Made by a program: the position numbers and the translations under genes. 64,000 nt of DNA from Gyrodactylus bullatarudis (lineage: Eukaryota > Platyhelminthes > Monogenea > Gyrodactylidea > Gyrodactylidae): assembly GCA_012064415.1 (NCBI GenBank), contig SSNU01000187.1, positions 232,830-296,829 of the forward strand. Direction: 5' to 3'. A model generated the notes under the pieces. The model was not told where the DNA came from. It was given only the letters and a program-made list of their open reading frames with translations, and ran no database searches. Shown here piece after piece: positions 12,195 to 21,564 of this stretch. The stretch's first letter is position 1. Each line of letters opens with the position of its first letter.

Positions 12195-12500
12195 AGTTTA
12201 TCTGAAAACGGGCTCCCGATCTTAGATTATAGTTGCTTAAATTCGATGGGGCTCTTTCATTGAAAAGGGTGCCAGTGGCAGCAATCCTCTGGAGCGAAAG
12301 GTGATGTAGACCAGATAATTCAAGGAGGATTTTATATGAGTGGGGGCCCAAACAGGATCTGATATATTGTATCCTCTCGATCTTTTCACTTATATTCTGA
12401 GGGAGTTGGCAAAGTAGACCAGAACCATAATCAAAATTGGGGAGAATGACTCCTTTAAAGATGTTCAGTCGGATATTAGATGAGATGATGAGCTTCTTTT
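12195..12500 (-). pseudogene. LINE (non-LTR) reverse transcriptase fragment
   Basis: Read on the minus strand, this piece gives KKLIISSNIRLNIFKGVILP, then NFDYGSGLLCQLPQNISEKI and ERIQYIRSCLGPHSYKILLE, ending near LRSGA. This is the pattern of the thumb region just after the catalytic palm in Jockey/RTE/I-type non-LTR retrotransposons (K.lYk.lI.P.ldYGs..W.....k.l..iQ.r.lR.ilG). Only about 100 residues remain, with no upstream palm. It adjoins a short (AAT)n tract at 12503-12525 and then gypsy sequence, so two decayed retroelements abut. Confidence 0.55.
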
Positions 12501-12502
12501 AA

Positions 12503-12525
12503 GAATAATAATAATAATAATAATC
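12503..12525. repeat. (AAT)n microsatellite
   Basis: About seven perfect AAT units lie between the LINE fragment and the gypsy pol fragment. Confidence 0.9.
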
Positions 12526-12619
12526 TGCTTCAGAACTGGCAGCGATTTGGTCCAGGAGTGATGGATCTAACAAGAAGTCGTTTACCAAACATATTGACTC
12601 ATTCACAGCGGGAAGCTCC

Positions 12620-14300
12620 TCAGACAAGGGCTCGTCCACCTTCAGCGTAAGGCGAGAAAGCAGGTCGAACAGTATTGCCTTTGTAATGGAATAGTTTAAA
12701 GTTGTAATTTCCCAAAATGAACGCCCATCTTTGAAGACGGAATGACCTGGTTCCAGTTGCATCTATGTTTGATAAAATATAGGTTAGAGAACTATGATCA
12801 GTAAGAACATAAAACTCCTTGCCAGCCAGGTACCGATGAAAATATTTAACACCTTCCACTACAGCAAGACCTTCCTTTTCAATAGTAGAATAGTTTTTTT
12901 CAGCTCCCCTTAGGAGTCGACTACGTGCATCAATGATCTCCTTGCACTCTTGGTCATGAGCCACCAGATAAGCGATTCCTTTTGACGAAGCATCTATAGC
13001 CAAGTAGATGGGCTTCTTGGGATCATATCCAACAATGATACCAGAAGACATACCCGTGATGACTTCTTTAATCAACTTTGAATCATCCTCAGACCAACTA
13101 AAAATGGCTTCTTTCTGTCTTTGGTAGAGATGATCAGTTCTGATAGCAAAATCAGGAAGGAACCGGGAATAGTATCTCAACGTTGCCAGCAGACTGTGGA
13201 GTTCTTTCTTGTCAGAGGGCGCTCTTATTTCTGAAAAATTGGCTATTCTCTCTGGATCAGGGAAGATCTTCCCATTCAACAGGATGAATCCCAGGTATTT
13301 GACTCTTTCATTACGATACTGCAGCTTAGACTCATTTACAAAAAAGATACGCCTCTTTGAGATCTATCACACTGTAGAATTTCACCCTCTTAAACTCATG
13401 CGCAATGTCTTCATATCGTGGGGTCTGATAGGCATCGACATCCAGCTTTTTTTGGAACAACAACCATAGGAGCGGCACAGGGAGGATTGTTTACCTTAGA
13501 TATCACACCGTTCTATTCTAACCTATCCAGTTCGGCCTCCACCTGAGGCTTGACTGCAAATGGAAGGGGCCTCGCAGCATAGACCCTGAGATTCTTCGCG
13601 TAATCGTCCTTAAACTTCAAGTTTGTTTTGATAGAGTCTTCCAGAAACGTAATGGCATTCACCAAGTCTGCTGAGAGTTGCATCCCGTTCAACCTCAAAT
13701 CCAGGCCCAATTTGTACAACACATCCAGTCCCAGAATGGCACGCCTGTCAGCTTTAGAAACCAGACAATTGACAACAAGTTTATTGTTACACACTTCCAG
13801 CTCAACAGTGGCTTCTTGAGACATTAGGGGTTTAGATGCGCCATAGGAAGCAAGTCCCCTCTCCGACCCTTTTATTTTTAGACCAATGGACACAGCAAAT
13901 TCATAAGGCAAAATTTTACAGGTAGCTCCAGTGTCTAGGATCATATGTAACTTTTGACCGCAGATCATGGCAGGTACCTGTATCAAAACAGTGTTGTTAT
14001 GAGAGAAGCAAGACAAACAATTTTCCAAGACTTTATTGTTAACACGTTTCTCTTTAACAGCTTTACTTGAATCATTCTTCTTCTTCTTGGGACATGCCTT
14101 CACAATATGTCCTATTTCCTTGTAGTAGTGACATTCCTTGTTCTTGAAGAAACACTTTTCCGCCTAATGAACACCAAGGCACCGGAAACAGGACTCATTT
14201 ATCGTCAATACTGAAACATCTGCTTCGGGCTTGAGCTGGACAGTCTCATAATCCCGGATAAGCTTGAGCATCTTCTTGAGTTTGTAGGGAGACCTAAAAT
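12620..14300 (-). mobile_element. Ty3/gypsy LTR retrotransposon gag-pol relic
   Basis: Reading leftwards, 14290-14100 encodes gag with two zinc knuckles (CFRCLGVH then a stop, and CHYYKEIGHIVKAC, where one Cys has become Tyr). Next, 14103-13513 encodes an aspartic protease with the LDTGATCKIL active site and AILGLDVL flap-end motif. Frameshifts and deletion follow, so most of the reverse-transcriptase palm, including the expected YxDD, is missing (13512-13280 is out of frame). Finally, 13279-12620 encodes the end of RT and the RNase H domain (LRYYSRFLPDFA, YLAIDASSKGIAYLV, TDHSSLTYIL). No integrase and no LTRs were found. The base composition is richer in GC than the surroundings. The copy is dead. 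Confidence 0.85.
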
Positions 14301-14674
14301 CTCTCAAATCTCAAATAAATTTACTCAAATAAATACTCATGAGTAAACCATTGATTTTATTTCCAGTCATACATTTTTTAGAGAGTTTAGTGTACTGTAA
14401 TTTCTACCTTGTAATTATTCAAAACTTTGGAATTTTCCATCTCACGACTGAGTCCAAATTGTATGGTGCATAGTTGACCCGATTTTAAATCAAACTTCTT
14501 CCTGAAGAATTCACTAAAAGATATAATAGTTTTGTACAGGAGTTTGTAATTGTATGCTTGTTATCTCAGGAAAATTGTTTTATTATTGAATTTATTGGCT
14601 GCTTGATCGAATTTATAATCAGCCAATGAAGAAACGATTAAACTAGAAGTTGATAAAAAATTTTATGTATTCTT

Positions 14675-15655
14675 ATGATTGATCATTTATATATGAAAAC
14701 ATATTCTCTAATAAAGTTTTTCTCATCACTCATTTTCATATTTCTCATAGTTTTGGTATTTCTGAATGAGTTTCCTCTCACAAAGGCTAGCCTTTGTCCA
14801 AGATTCCTTGAAAATACCCGAGGCCGATTGAAGAAAAATTTTGTAAAATTTGATTTATCTCAGCTGGAGATATCTTTGGAAAGAGAATTCATTCTGAATA
14901 ATTTCAGAGGAAAATTTGCTATTTTCATACCCATAAATGGCGAGAGATATTCAAACTTGAATCATTTGTTAAATCGTCTCGAGAATATTTTGGCTAATCG
15001 ACTGGTCTATTATGTGATTTGTGAGAACAACGTGGAACGATCCCACTTTAACCGAGGCTGGACTTTTAATGCCTGCATTCATGAAGTTCTTTTACATTCA
15101 GACAAATATGGTTTACCCACCCTAGATTGTCTATGCTTGCATGATGTTGATAAGTTACCTATGCTGACTAATGAGTCCAGTTCATTGGAGCAGCTGAATG
15201 AATCTTACAATTGTCAAGAGTATCCTGTTGGCATGGTGAGTGATCTGGTCGATGGAGAACTTCGGATGTGAGTTTACTACCTTACATTGTGTAGGTTTGA
15301 TTCAGATTTTTTCGGAGGAGTTTCAATCCTGACACGATGGCAATTTCTTAGAGCCAACGGACTATCAAACCAGTTCATAGGGTGGGGTGGAGAAGATGAT
15401 GACTTTGCTCTCAGATTGAAACTGTCCAACCAAGTTCATGTGAATATTCAGCCAAAGATCCTCTATAAGCATATAAATCACGAGGAAGAACTGAACAAGA
15501 TCAAGGTTAGCTCCCCTGAGAAACTGAGAATGCTCGAAATTCGAAATGTTCGTGATCGAATGCTCATAGATGGCGTTAGTTCAGTGAAATACTCTGTGAA
15601 ACGATTTTATCGTATGAACGAGCATTCAGTCAAGATTGAATTACATCCCGTTTAA
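14675..15655 (+). CDS. Beta-1,4-galactosyltransferase-like protein (GT7 family)
   Basis: Two exons, 14675-15267 and 15295-15655, encode 317 residues if a 27-bp GT-AG intron (15268-15294, gtgagt...tgtgtag) is removed; that segment is in frame but contains a stop. The protein is type II membrane-like, with a hydrophobic stretch at about residues 13-30. It then has family 7 motifs: FIPINGER, FNRGWTFNAC (125-134), LHDVDKLP with the metal-binding DVD (157-159), FFGGVSILTRWQFL, and GWGGEDDDFALRL (227-239). A His-rich YKHINHE follows, where other members have the third metal ligand. The GWGGEDDD motif fits beta4GalT/beta4GalNAcT enzymes of the B4GALT1-6 type and not B4GALT7, which has GWGREDDE. It probably adds Gal or GalNAc to GlcNAc-ended glycans in the Golgi. 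The acceptor cannot be told from sequence. An alternative start is Met7. Confidence 0.82.
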
Positions 15656-15844
15656 GGAATATTCAAATTAAATTTTTTACCTCTATAAAAAATGTGAAAA
15701 ACCTATCTCTCTAATCTTTGCCGTCTCAAAGCTAAAAAAAATAGTATCACTACTATACAACGAAGTAGAATTCGTATTATTTTAATCATTTCATATATTT
15801 GTATGCTTAAAAAGAATTTTTAATTCTGTCAGTTTCTACTAAAG

Positions 15845-16720
15845 CTAGTTAATATGAAAATGGGAATTTATGATTTTTACAAAATTCTTAATTTTTTCAT
15901 CAAGAAATCGAATTTGATCAAGAATTTTCAGAATCTAAATCGTGAGGCCCTCTTTCACGGTACGGAGAAAAAAAAATTTAGAAAAAATTTATTTTTAAGG
16001 AAAATACGGCAAATTTGAAAACTTGAGGAAGCGCCAAATTCCCATTATTTTGAACTTTGAGTTGAAAATTTTTGTTGATTTCAGTGTGAGAGAGGGATCA
16101 AAAGTAGATTTTCAGGATCACAATAAGACAAAAAAACCGAAGATCATAATAAAATTTTTGATAAATTCGCTTTTTTTCTAGTATCTTGAAATATCAAATT
16201 TCATCGATTTTCAAGTAGGAAAAATGATCAAAGAATCAAAATTCAATTTTGACACGTTATGGGGTGATTCTCAAAACAAGATTCAGCATATTCGTTTTCT
16301 TTGATGATCCTGAAAATCTACTTTTGATCCCTCTCTCACATTGAAATCAACAAAAATTTTCAACTCAAAGTTCAAAATTTAGCGCTTCCTCAAGTTTTCA
16401 AATTTGCCGTATTTTCCTTAAAAATAAATTTTTTCTAAATTTTTTTCTCCGAACCGTGAAAGAGGGTCTCGTAATCTAGATTCTGATCAAATTCGATTTC
16501 TTGATGAAAAAATTAAGAATTTTGTAAAAATCATAAATTCCCATCTAGCCGGTGAAATATAAGCTTTATAACTAAATATTCACTCGTCTTCTAAATCCTC
16601 CTAATGAATAGTTCATTCGAATCAGAAAATATTTTCGAAGAAGCTCGGCAATACTTTCCAAACAACGAAAAAATTAAGAATTTTGTAAAAATCATAAATT
16701 CCCATCTTCATATTAACTAG
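15845..16720. repeat. Long foldback (palindromic MITE-like) element, interrupted by a ribozyme-like insert
   Basis: The left arm begins CTAGTTAATATGAAAATGGG and the right end is its mirror, finishing TTCATATTAACTAG at 16720. The arms can be followed through gattttcaggatcacaataa and its mirror near 16300. The same termini recur at 30683, 40159-40904, 41927-42628, 43722-44449 and 48572-48786, so this is one family with variable interiors. A 120-bp insert (16547-16666) lies near the right end and duplicates 41 bp of the element. No protein is encoded. Confidence 0.8.
16547..16666 (+). ncRNA. Hammerhead-like unit E, 5' half of core missing
   Basis: The insert begins AGCCGGTGAAATATAAGCTT and continues to TATTCACTCGTCTTCTAAAT. 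It therefore carries the GAAA, a palindromic stem III and the downstream sequence of the family at 56.2-58.6 kb, but lacks the CTGATGA half. The missing piece lies between two CCGGTG repeats in intact copies, so loss by slippage is likely. It is flanked by 41-bp direct repeats (16506-16546 and 16667-16707), as expected of a target-site duplication. It should not self-cleave. Confidence 0.6.
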
Positions 16721-17373
16721 GTGTACATTAAAAGCATTTTAGGTCCATCTATGAGCTGCAGAAACTGACGGTAGTTCATGATGCTGCATCAATATTTTGG
16801 CTCAAAAACGAGTTATCTTTTAAACTATGAAAGAGACATCTAACAGGTCAATGCAAAGCTCTATCGAAGCTATTTTTACGACTTGTACACACTAGTTTTA
16901 ATTTTCATTTCCATTCTTTTTAGGAATCGAAAAAGCATCTTTCAATTCAAATTATCGCTAGAGAGAGGAAAGTGTTCAGATGATGAAGCTTCATTACTAA
17001 TTAGTATATAAAATAATATACTGTTGCCTGAGAGTAATGCTTTTGAGGAACAAAGTTTTTCGGGTTATTATCATATATTTGAATCGCTTTTTTCAAGGAC
17101 ATGATTTTCTTATTTTCAAGAGTTCTTTTTCATTCAATGTAGAGGAAACATTAACTGGTTTTCGAATGAAGTTTCCCTAGAAGATGTTCTTGTGATATTG
17201 GCCCAATTTCAGTTAGTCCTATGTTAATTAAATAAGTCAGATCGCATCTGTATTAGGTTATGTGAGGCTGTTGCGAAAATAATAATTGTGTTGCATATGA
17301 AATGTAAAAAATTTTATTGAAAATTGAAAAAATTCGACAAGTAATCAAATAAAGACAGGAATTAAGTTTAATC

Positions 17374-20300
17374 TTAAATATAGCCCTTTGCTGATGTGTA
17401 CTGAATGGAATCATCTCCAATTTCATGACATTGTCTCGAGGATTGACTTATTTTCCTCAAGTGATTTGGCAGCATTTGAGGCTTCATGGAAATGTCTTTA
17501 GCCTAGGAAAAGAAAACAAATTAAAAATTTTCATCATACAAGCTACAGAAAGCTAATTGAGCCAAGTGGTAAGAAAAAGGCAGAGAAACTTGAGTAGAAT
17601 TAAAATTTACGTCTTTGAAAAATTGATAATTTTCTCATTAGGCAACTTACTTTGCTTGTTTATTCTCTAATTTGAGTTTAAAATGAAATATATTTCTAAT
17701 TTAAGGAAAATTTCAAATGGAAATTAATTTATGTACAATGTACATTGAATCAATCATGTGAAAGCAGGGTTGTACAGAAACTTAAATTTTTGAATTGAAG
17801 AAATTATTTTCACGATTCACTAGTTAGTGATTCGTTAAGAATCCCTGCTTTCACACCATTCTCTGTAACATTTACAATTATATATCATTATTATTATTAT
17901 AGAATTCTCTGACTAAGTTAATTCGACTTCACACGTATTCTTTAGAGTCCAACCAATATTGTCCAAGTATTGAAAAATATGTTGGAAGCCTAAAGTCGAT
18001 AAAATATTTAAGATTGGTGGTTAGTTTACAGATTAAAATTTGGAAGACCAATAACTAAGAAACTAAAATACACAAAAAGGTTTATTAAAAATTACAATAT
18101 ACAATGTAATTATAAATTATGATAGAAAAACTTGTTCACATGAAACCGGATGACAACATTACAAAAATCAGTTGCTATGAAGATGAACGCGATTTCTTAC
18201 TTTTAAGGACTTGATTCAAATGTCAAAAGATTCTTTGACCTGAAAGGGAAGCTAAGAGAATGACAGTTTAGCCTTACACTGAATAATATAAACAGAATTT
18301 TTAAAGATCATGTTATTCTTATTTGAAATTTTATCCTTGCTTAAAATACAAGAATAAAAATTCATCCGTATTCTCAGCCTTCTACGGCATGCTTATTATC
18401 AAAAACAGTGATTTCATTCGTATCAGTTCTGTATAATCAGATTGATATAAACTTTAACACTGTATAAGAAGGTATTAATATTTTACCCTTTTGTACTTAA
18501 TTGAATTTTTACTAATAGCACATATCCCTAGTTAGCAAAATAAAAATACTTACGAAACACTCATCCTAGCAACCATGGTCCCCCAGAATGACAACCAGCA
18601 CACAGACGGAATCGCCAGAACTCGTTTCTTTTCACAACCAGAAACATCCACCCCATCAAGAAAAAGAAACGCTTCAATTTCACCCCAGCAACAAAAGGGA
18701 AAACAGAGGAAAAAGATCCCGAGCAACAACAAGAGCATACATGACTACTTCAAGCCGAATACATGAGGAACACACTTCAACCCCATTAGCAAATCAAAGA
18801 TGAATGAAAGCGATTGGTCAGAATTTTGGTGTACTTTATTCATTGATAATCATGTATAAATATTAGATGTCGGTGTAAGGTCTGATGAGAACCGACGAAA
18901 ATAAAAGCTTTTATTCACCTCAAACTCGTCGTTCTACTAACAAGCATGACTAGCAGTCAGCAACAAACTAACATTTTCCAAGAAATAAGGCAGCTTATGA
19001 TCACAAAAAATACTTATGTAAAAACAAAAATTAAATCCCTAATTATACCTAATCTATGAATCTAAAAAGAAATATGATAGAATAAGGGGGTTGGCCCAGT
19101 CTACTGAGTGTAAGAATTTCAATTCTCGGTTACTGGTTCGTTTCAATAAAGACAAAATTAATTAATAATCTGGAAAATGTTAATAGTAGAAGCTTCCCTA
19201 AATAAATAATTCTACGGATAGAAAGATCAAAAAAAGCTGTGTAAAAATTAGCCAGTATGATATATCTGGGTCATACTATTTTCAGGTACATTCATGTATT
19301 CAGGAACAAGCATGGATTGATTCTTTATTAGCTTACAAATTAGATACTCCGAATCTTAATTGAGGGGCGAGATGTGTGATTTCTCCACATCGAATTAGAT
19401 ATAATAAAAGACAACTTAACATCCACATTGAATAAATAAGAATTAAATCAAGCATCTAAATACAGGTGAAAACCGTGTTTGGGGAGTATAGATTTAAAAA
19501 AAAATTTGTGAAATAAATAACTTGTCATTGTACTTTGAAGAAGGTCTATTTATTTAGGTTCTGGTATGAATTTTTAACCAATCGATAGAGAATTGAATTC
19601 TGATCAGAATGTAATACATTTCAAAATATAGGCAAATTCCTTGACACTTTTAAATACCACTTGTATTTTATTTTTTTAATATTTAAATAATATAAAGCTT
19701 GAAATATAGGCAAAAAGAATATTGAACTCATATAAAATCAATTTGGGGGTCCATTTTAAATTAGAGTAAACTCCAAGACTCACAACAGTGTAAACAACTA
19801 AATAAACAAGCAGAATTCAGTTTAATCCATTGGTTATTTCTAATTTCTGTTCCTTCTAACTTAAATAACTAATGAATTGGCGAACAAGACAAAATCAGCA
19901 AAAAAAGTAGAATTGAACTTACAAAAATGGCGTTTCTTCCACTAAAAATGGGAGGTTTTGTGGGAATCTTTCTCTCTTCCACTCGGTTCACGTTCTCCCA
20001 GAAAGTTTCTTTCTTATCCAGGACTCTTTTAGGAGATTCACATTCCTTGGGTATAGTAATATAGGAGAGATTGTCACAACTTATTGCCATGCTTTCTGGT
20101 TTTGTTAAACGTTTCGGAGTCGTTTCAGTTGTTTTAGTCATTAACATTTCTGTATTTTTCAATTGGGAAAGTATTAGATTTATTGAAATAATATTTTTTA
20201 ATTTATTAGAAATTTTTTATAAGCTGGCGGTAGGATAGCCAATCTATGAAAAACAACTTCTTGCGAACTCACCACTATCTCTGATTAAGCTTCTCGGACA

Positions 20301-21564
20301 TAGCCTGGTCATACTGACACGTTGATCTGATGGATTTGTACTATTAGGGGAGCCGATTGATTTATTTTGATGGATATATTCGGTCCACCTTTGTTTGAGT
20401 GCATTGAATTTGAGACCCTCTTGGGGTTGGTTAACTGACAAATTTGAGGTGGAAAGACTTTTTGATTGTTTCACAGAGATTTCTTGCCTTTGTACTTCTA
20501 TTGGATAGTTACATGTGTTAAGTTCAGCAGAAAATTCCCTATTTTGAATATGGTTATGGATCTGGGGTCGATTGGCAATGGACGTTTTATTAGATACAGG
20601 GACAGGCGTCTTGAAGCTGTTTTGATGGACTGTTTGTATGATTTGTGGGGAAGATGTGTAGACTTCAACTGCATTCGGTGGGTCTTTTTCGTTATTATTT
20701 TGGTCGAGATCATTTTCCTGTTCTAACTTTGCAGCCATCTGACGTGAGCGCAGCATTATTGTACCTCGACTGGGCTTATTCCGTATTAGCGGGGAGTCAT
20801 TTCGATAATCAAGGGGTCGGGAATCGTTCAAGATCACTCCATTATTCGATTGATTGGTTAGCAGCCTGGAAGTTGAATTCAACTCATAACTTTCTAAAAA
20901 AACAGGAGAGAAATTATATCAGTATTCTTGTATAATTTTGAGTAAAATAAGAGAATACTATATAAAAGAGTTAATATTGTGATAGGCTAGGATGCTCATT
21001 GATTCATTCAAGCTTACTTTTGTTTCTGTTGGTCAACTTTTTCAGTCGTTCAATCCAATCATTCTCTTCTTGGGACTTATTGACGTATTTATTTTCCTTG
21101 CTTTTTTCAGCTGCTACAAGATTATTGTCCATATGGTTTATTGATCTCTTTGGGTTGAATGATTCCACTAAATTCTTTGGACAACAATAACTCTGTGTGA
21201 TTGGCTTGGTATTTTTCAAGTCAAAGTTGGCTTTATTCCCATGCGTAGGACTTGGAGCATTGCTGTTATTTTTATGAGATAATCCTGGTAACCGATAGGC
21301 ATTCGGATGGTATTTATTTGGTTTTATCTTAATGCTAGCATAATCTGACGTTTGAGGACCCGTACAGGCTGAATTTAGAGGGGCAATTTTCTTTACTTCA
21401 ATCCAAGTATTGACCACCTTTGAGTTGTTTGTTTCATTCTCCGTTTGGTTTGCATCGAGGGAATCAAAGCTCTGGAAGGCATACTCTTCCATATTATCAC
21501 GCCTAACGTAGAGCATTCTCTTGAAAGACGAATCCCGAGTCTGTTTTGGGTTTTTTTCTTCGTG
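17374..21564 (-). CDS. Unrecognised gene, four 3' exons (5' part not found)
   Basis: Four minus-strand exons fit by splice sites and phase: 21564-21018, 20893-20273, 20149-19923 and 17502-17374 (stop TAA). Donors are gtaagc, gtgagt and gtaagt; phases at the three joints are 1, 1 and 0. They give 507 residues of low-complexity, polar, Asn/Ser/Lys/Gln-rich sequence with no domain I recognise. Possible landmarks are NDWIERLKKLTNRNKK, FNALKQRWTEYIHQNKS, KKETFWENVNRVEERKIPTK and a C-terminal tail ending DDSIQYTSAKGYI. The composition suggests a disordered scaffold or cytoskeletal regulator, but this is only an impression. The first exon shown opens in frame from an acceptor, so more exons should lie at higher coordinates. 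Joining of the last exon over a 2.4-kb intron rests on phase, stop and poly(A) signal only. That intron contains ribozyme-like unit A on the other strand. Confidence 0.55.
18575..18766 (+). CDS. Small open frame of unknown origin, upstream of ribozyme-like unit A
   Basis: This 63-codon frame has clearly higher GC than its surroundings. It encodes a basic, Ser/Gln/Lys-rich peptide ending NNKSIHDYFKP, which resembles a PCNA-interacting (PIP) motif without its first Gln. A second frame (18588-18803) overlaps. It lies 100 bp upstream of the ribozyme-like core at 18869-18920, on the same strand, inside an intron of a minus-strand gene. It is probably part of the same mobile unit. Whether it is translated is unknown. 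Confidence 0.3.
   Translation: MVPQNDNQHTDGIARTRFFSQPETSTPSRKRNASISPQQQKGKQRKKIPSNNKSIHDYFKPNT
18855..18945 (+). ncRNA. Hammerhead-like ribozyme unit A (best intact member of family 1)
   Basis: Order on the plus strand: TATAAATATT motif (18855-18864), GTCGGT (18869-18874), stem I 5' strand AGGT (18878-18881), core CTGATGA (18882-18888), spacer GAACCGAC, core GAAA (18897-18900), then the perfect 16-nt palindrome AATAAAAGCTTTTATT (18900-18915) as stem III. C18916 is position 17, and stem I 3' strand ACCT follows (18917-18920). All invariant hammerhead core positions are present, and the predicted cut lies between 18916 and 18917. Stem II can form at most one pair in cis. Instead GTCGGT is fully complementary to ACCGAC (18891-18896), a pairing that would hold the core in a loop. 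Confidence 0.7.

Larger units (their letters stand above)
15656..17373. other. Intergenic region made mostly of a foldback repeat
   Basis: Apart from the 15845-16720 foldback, listed separately, the stretch 16721-17373 holds no recognisable gene. A piece at about 16930-16980 (caattcaaattatcgctaga) resembles 45735-45765, which suggests another dispersed repeat. A minus-strand AATAAA at about 17318-17313 probably serves the gene that ends at 17374. Confidence 0.5.

Noticed and set aside
12499..12762. Minus-strand open frame overlapping the end of the gypsy RNase H region
   Set aside because: It is a shadow frame that runs into the (AAT)n tract, not a separate gene.
20466..20726. Plus-strand open frames opposite the unknown minus-strand gene
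   Set aside because: They are mirror frames of a real exon with matched splice phases on the minus strand.
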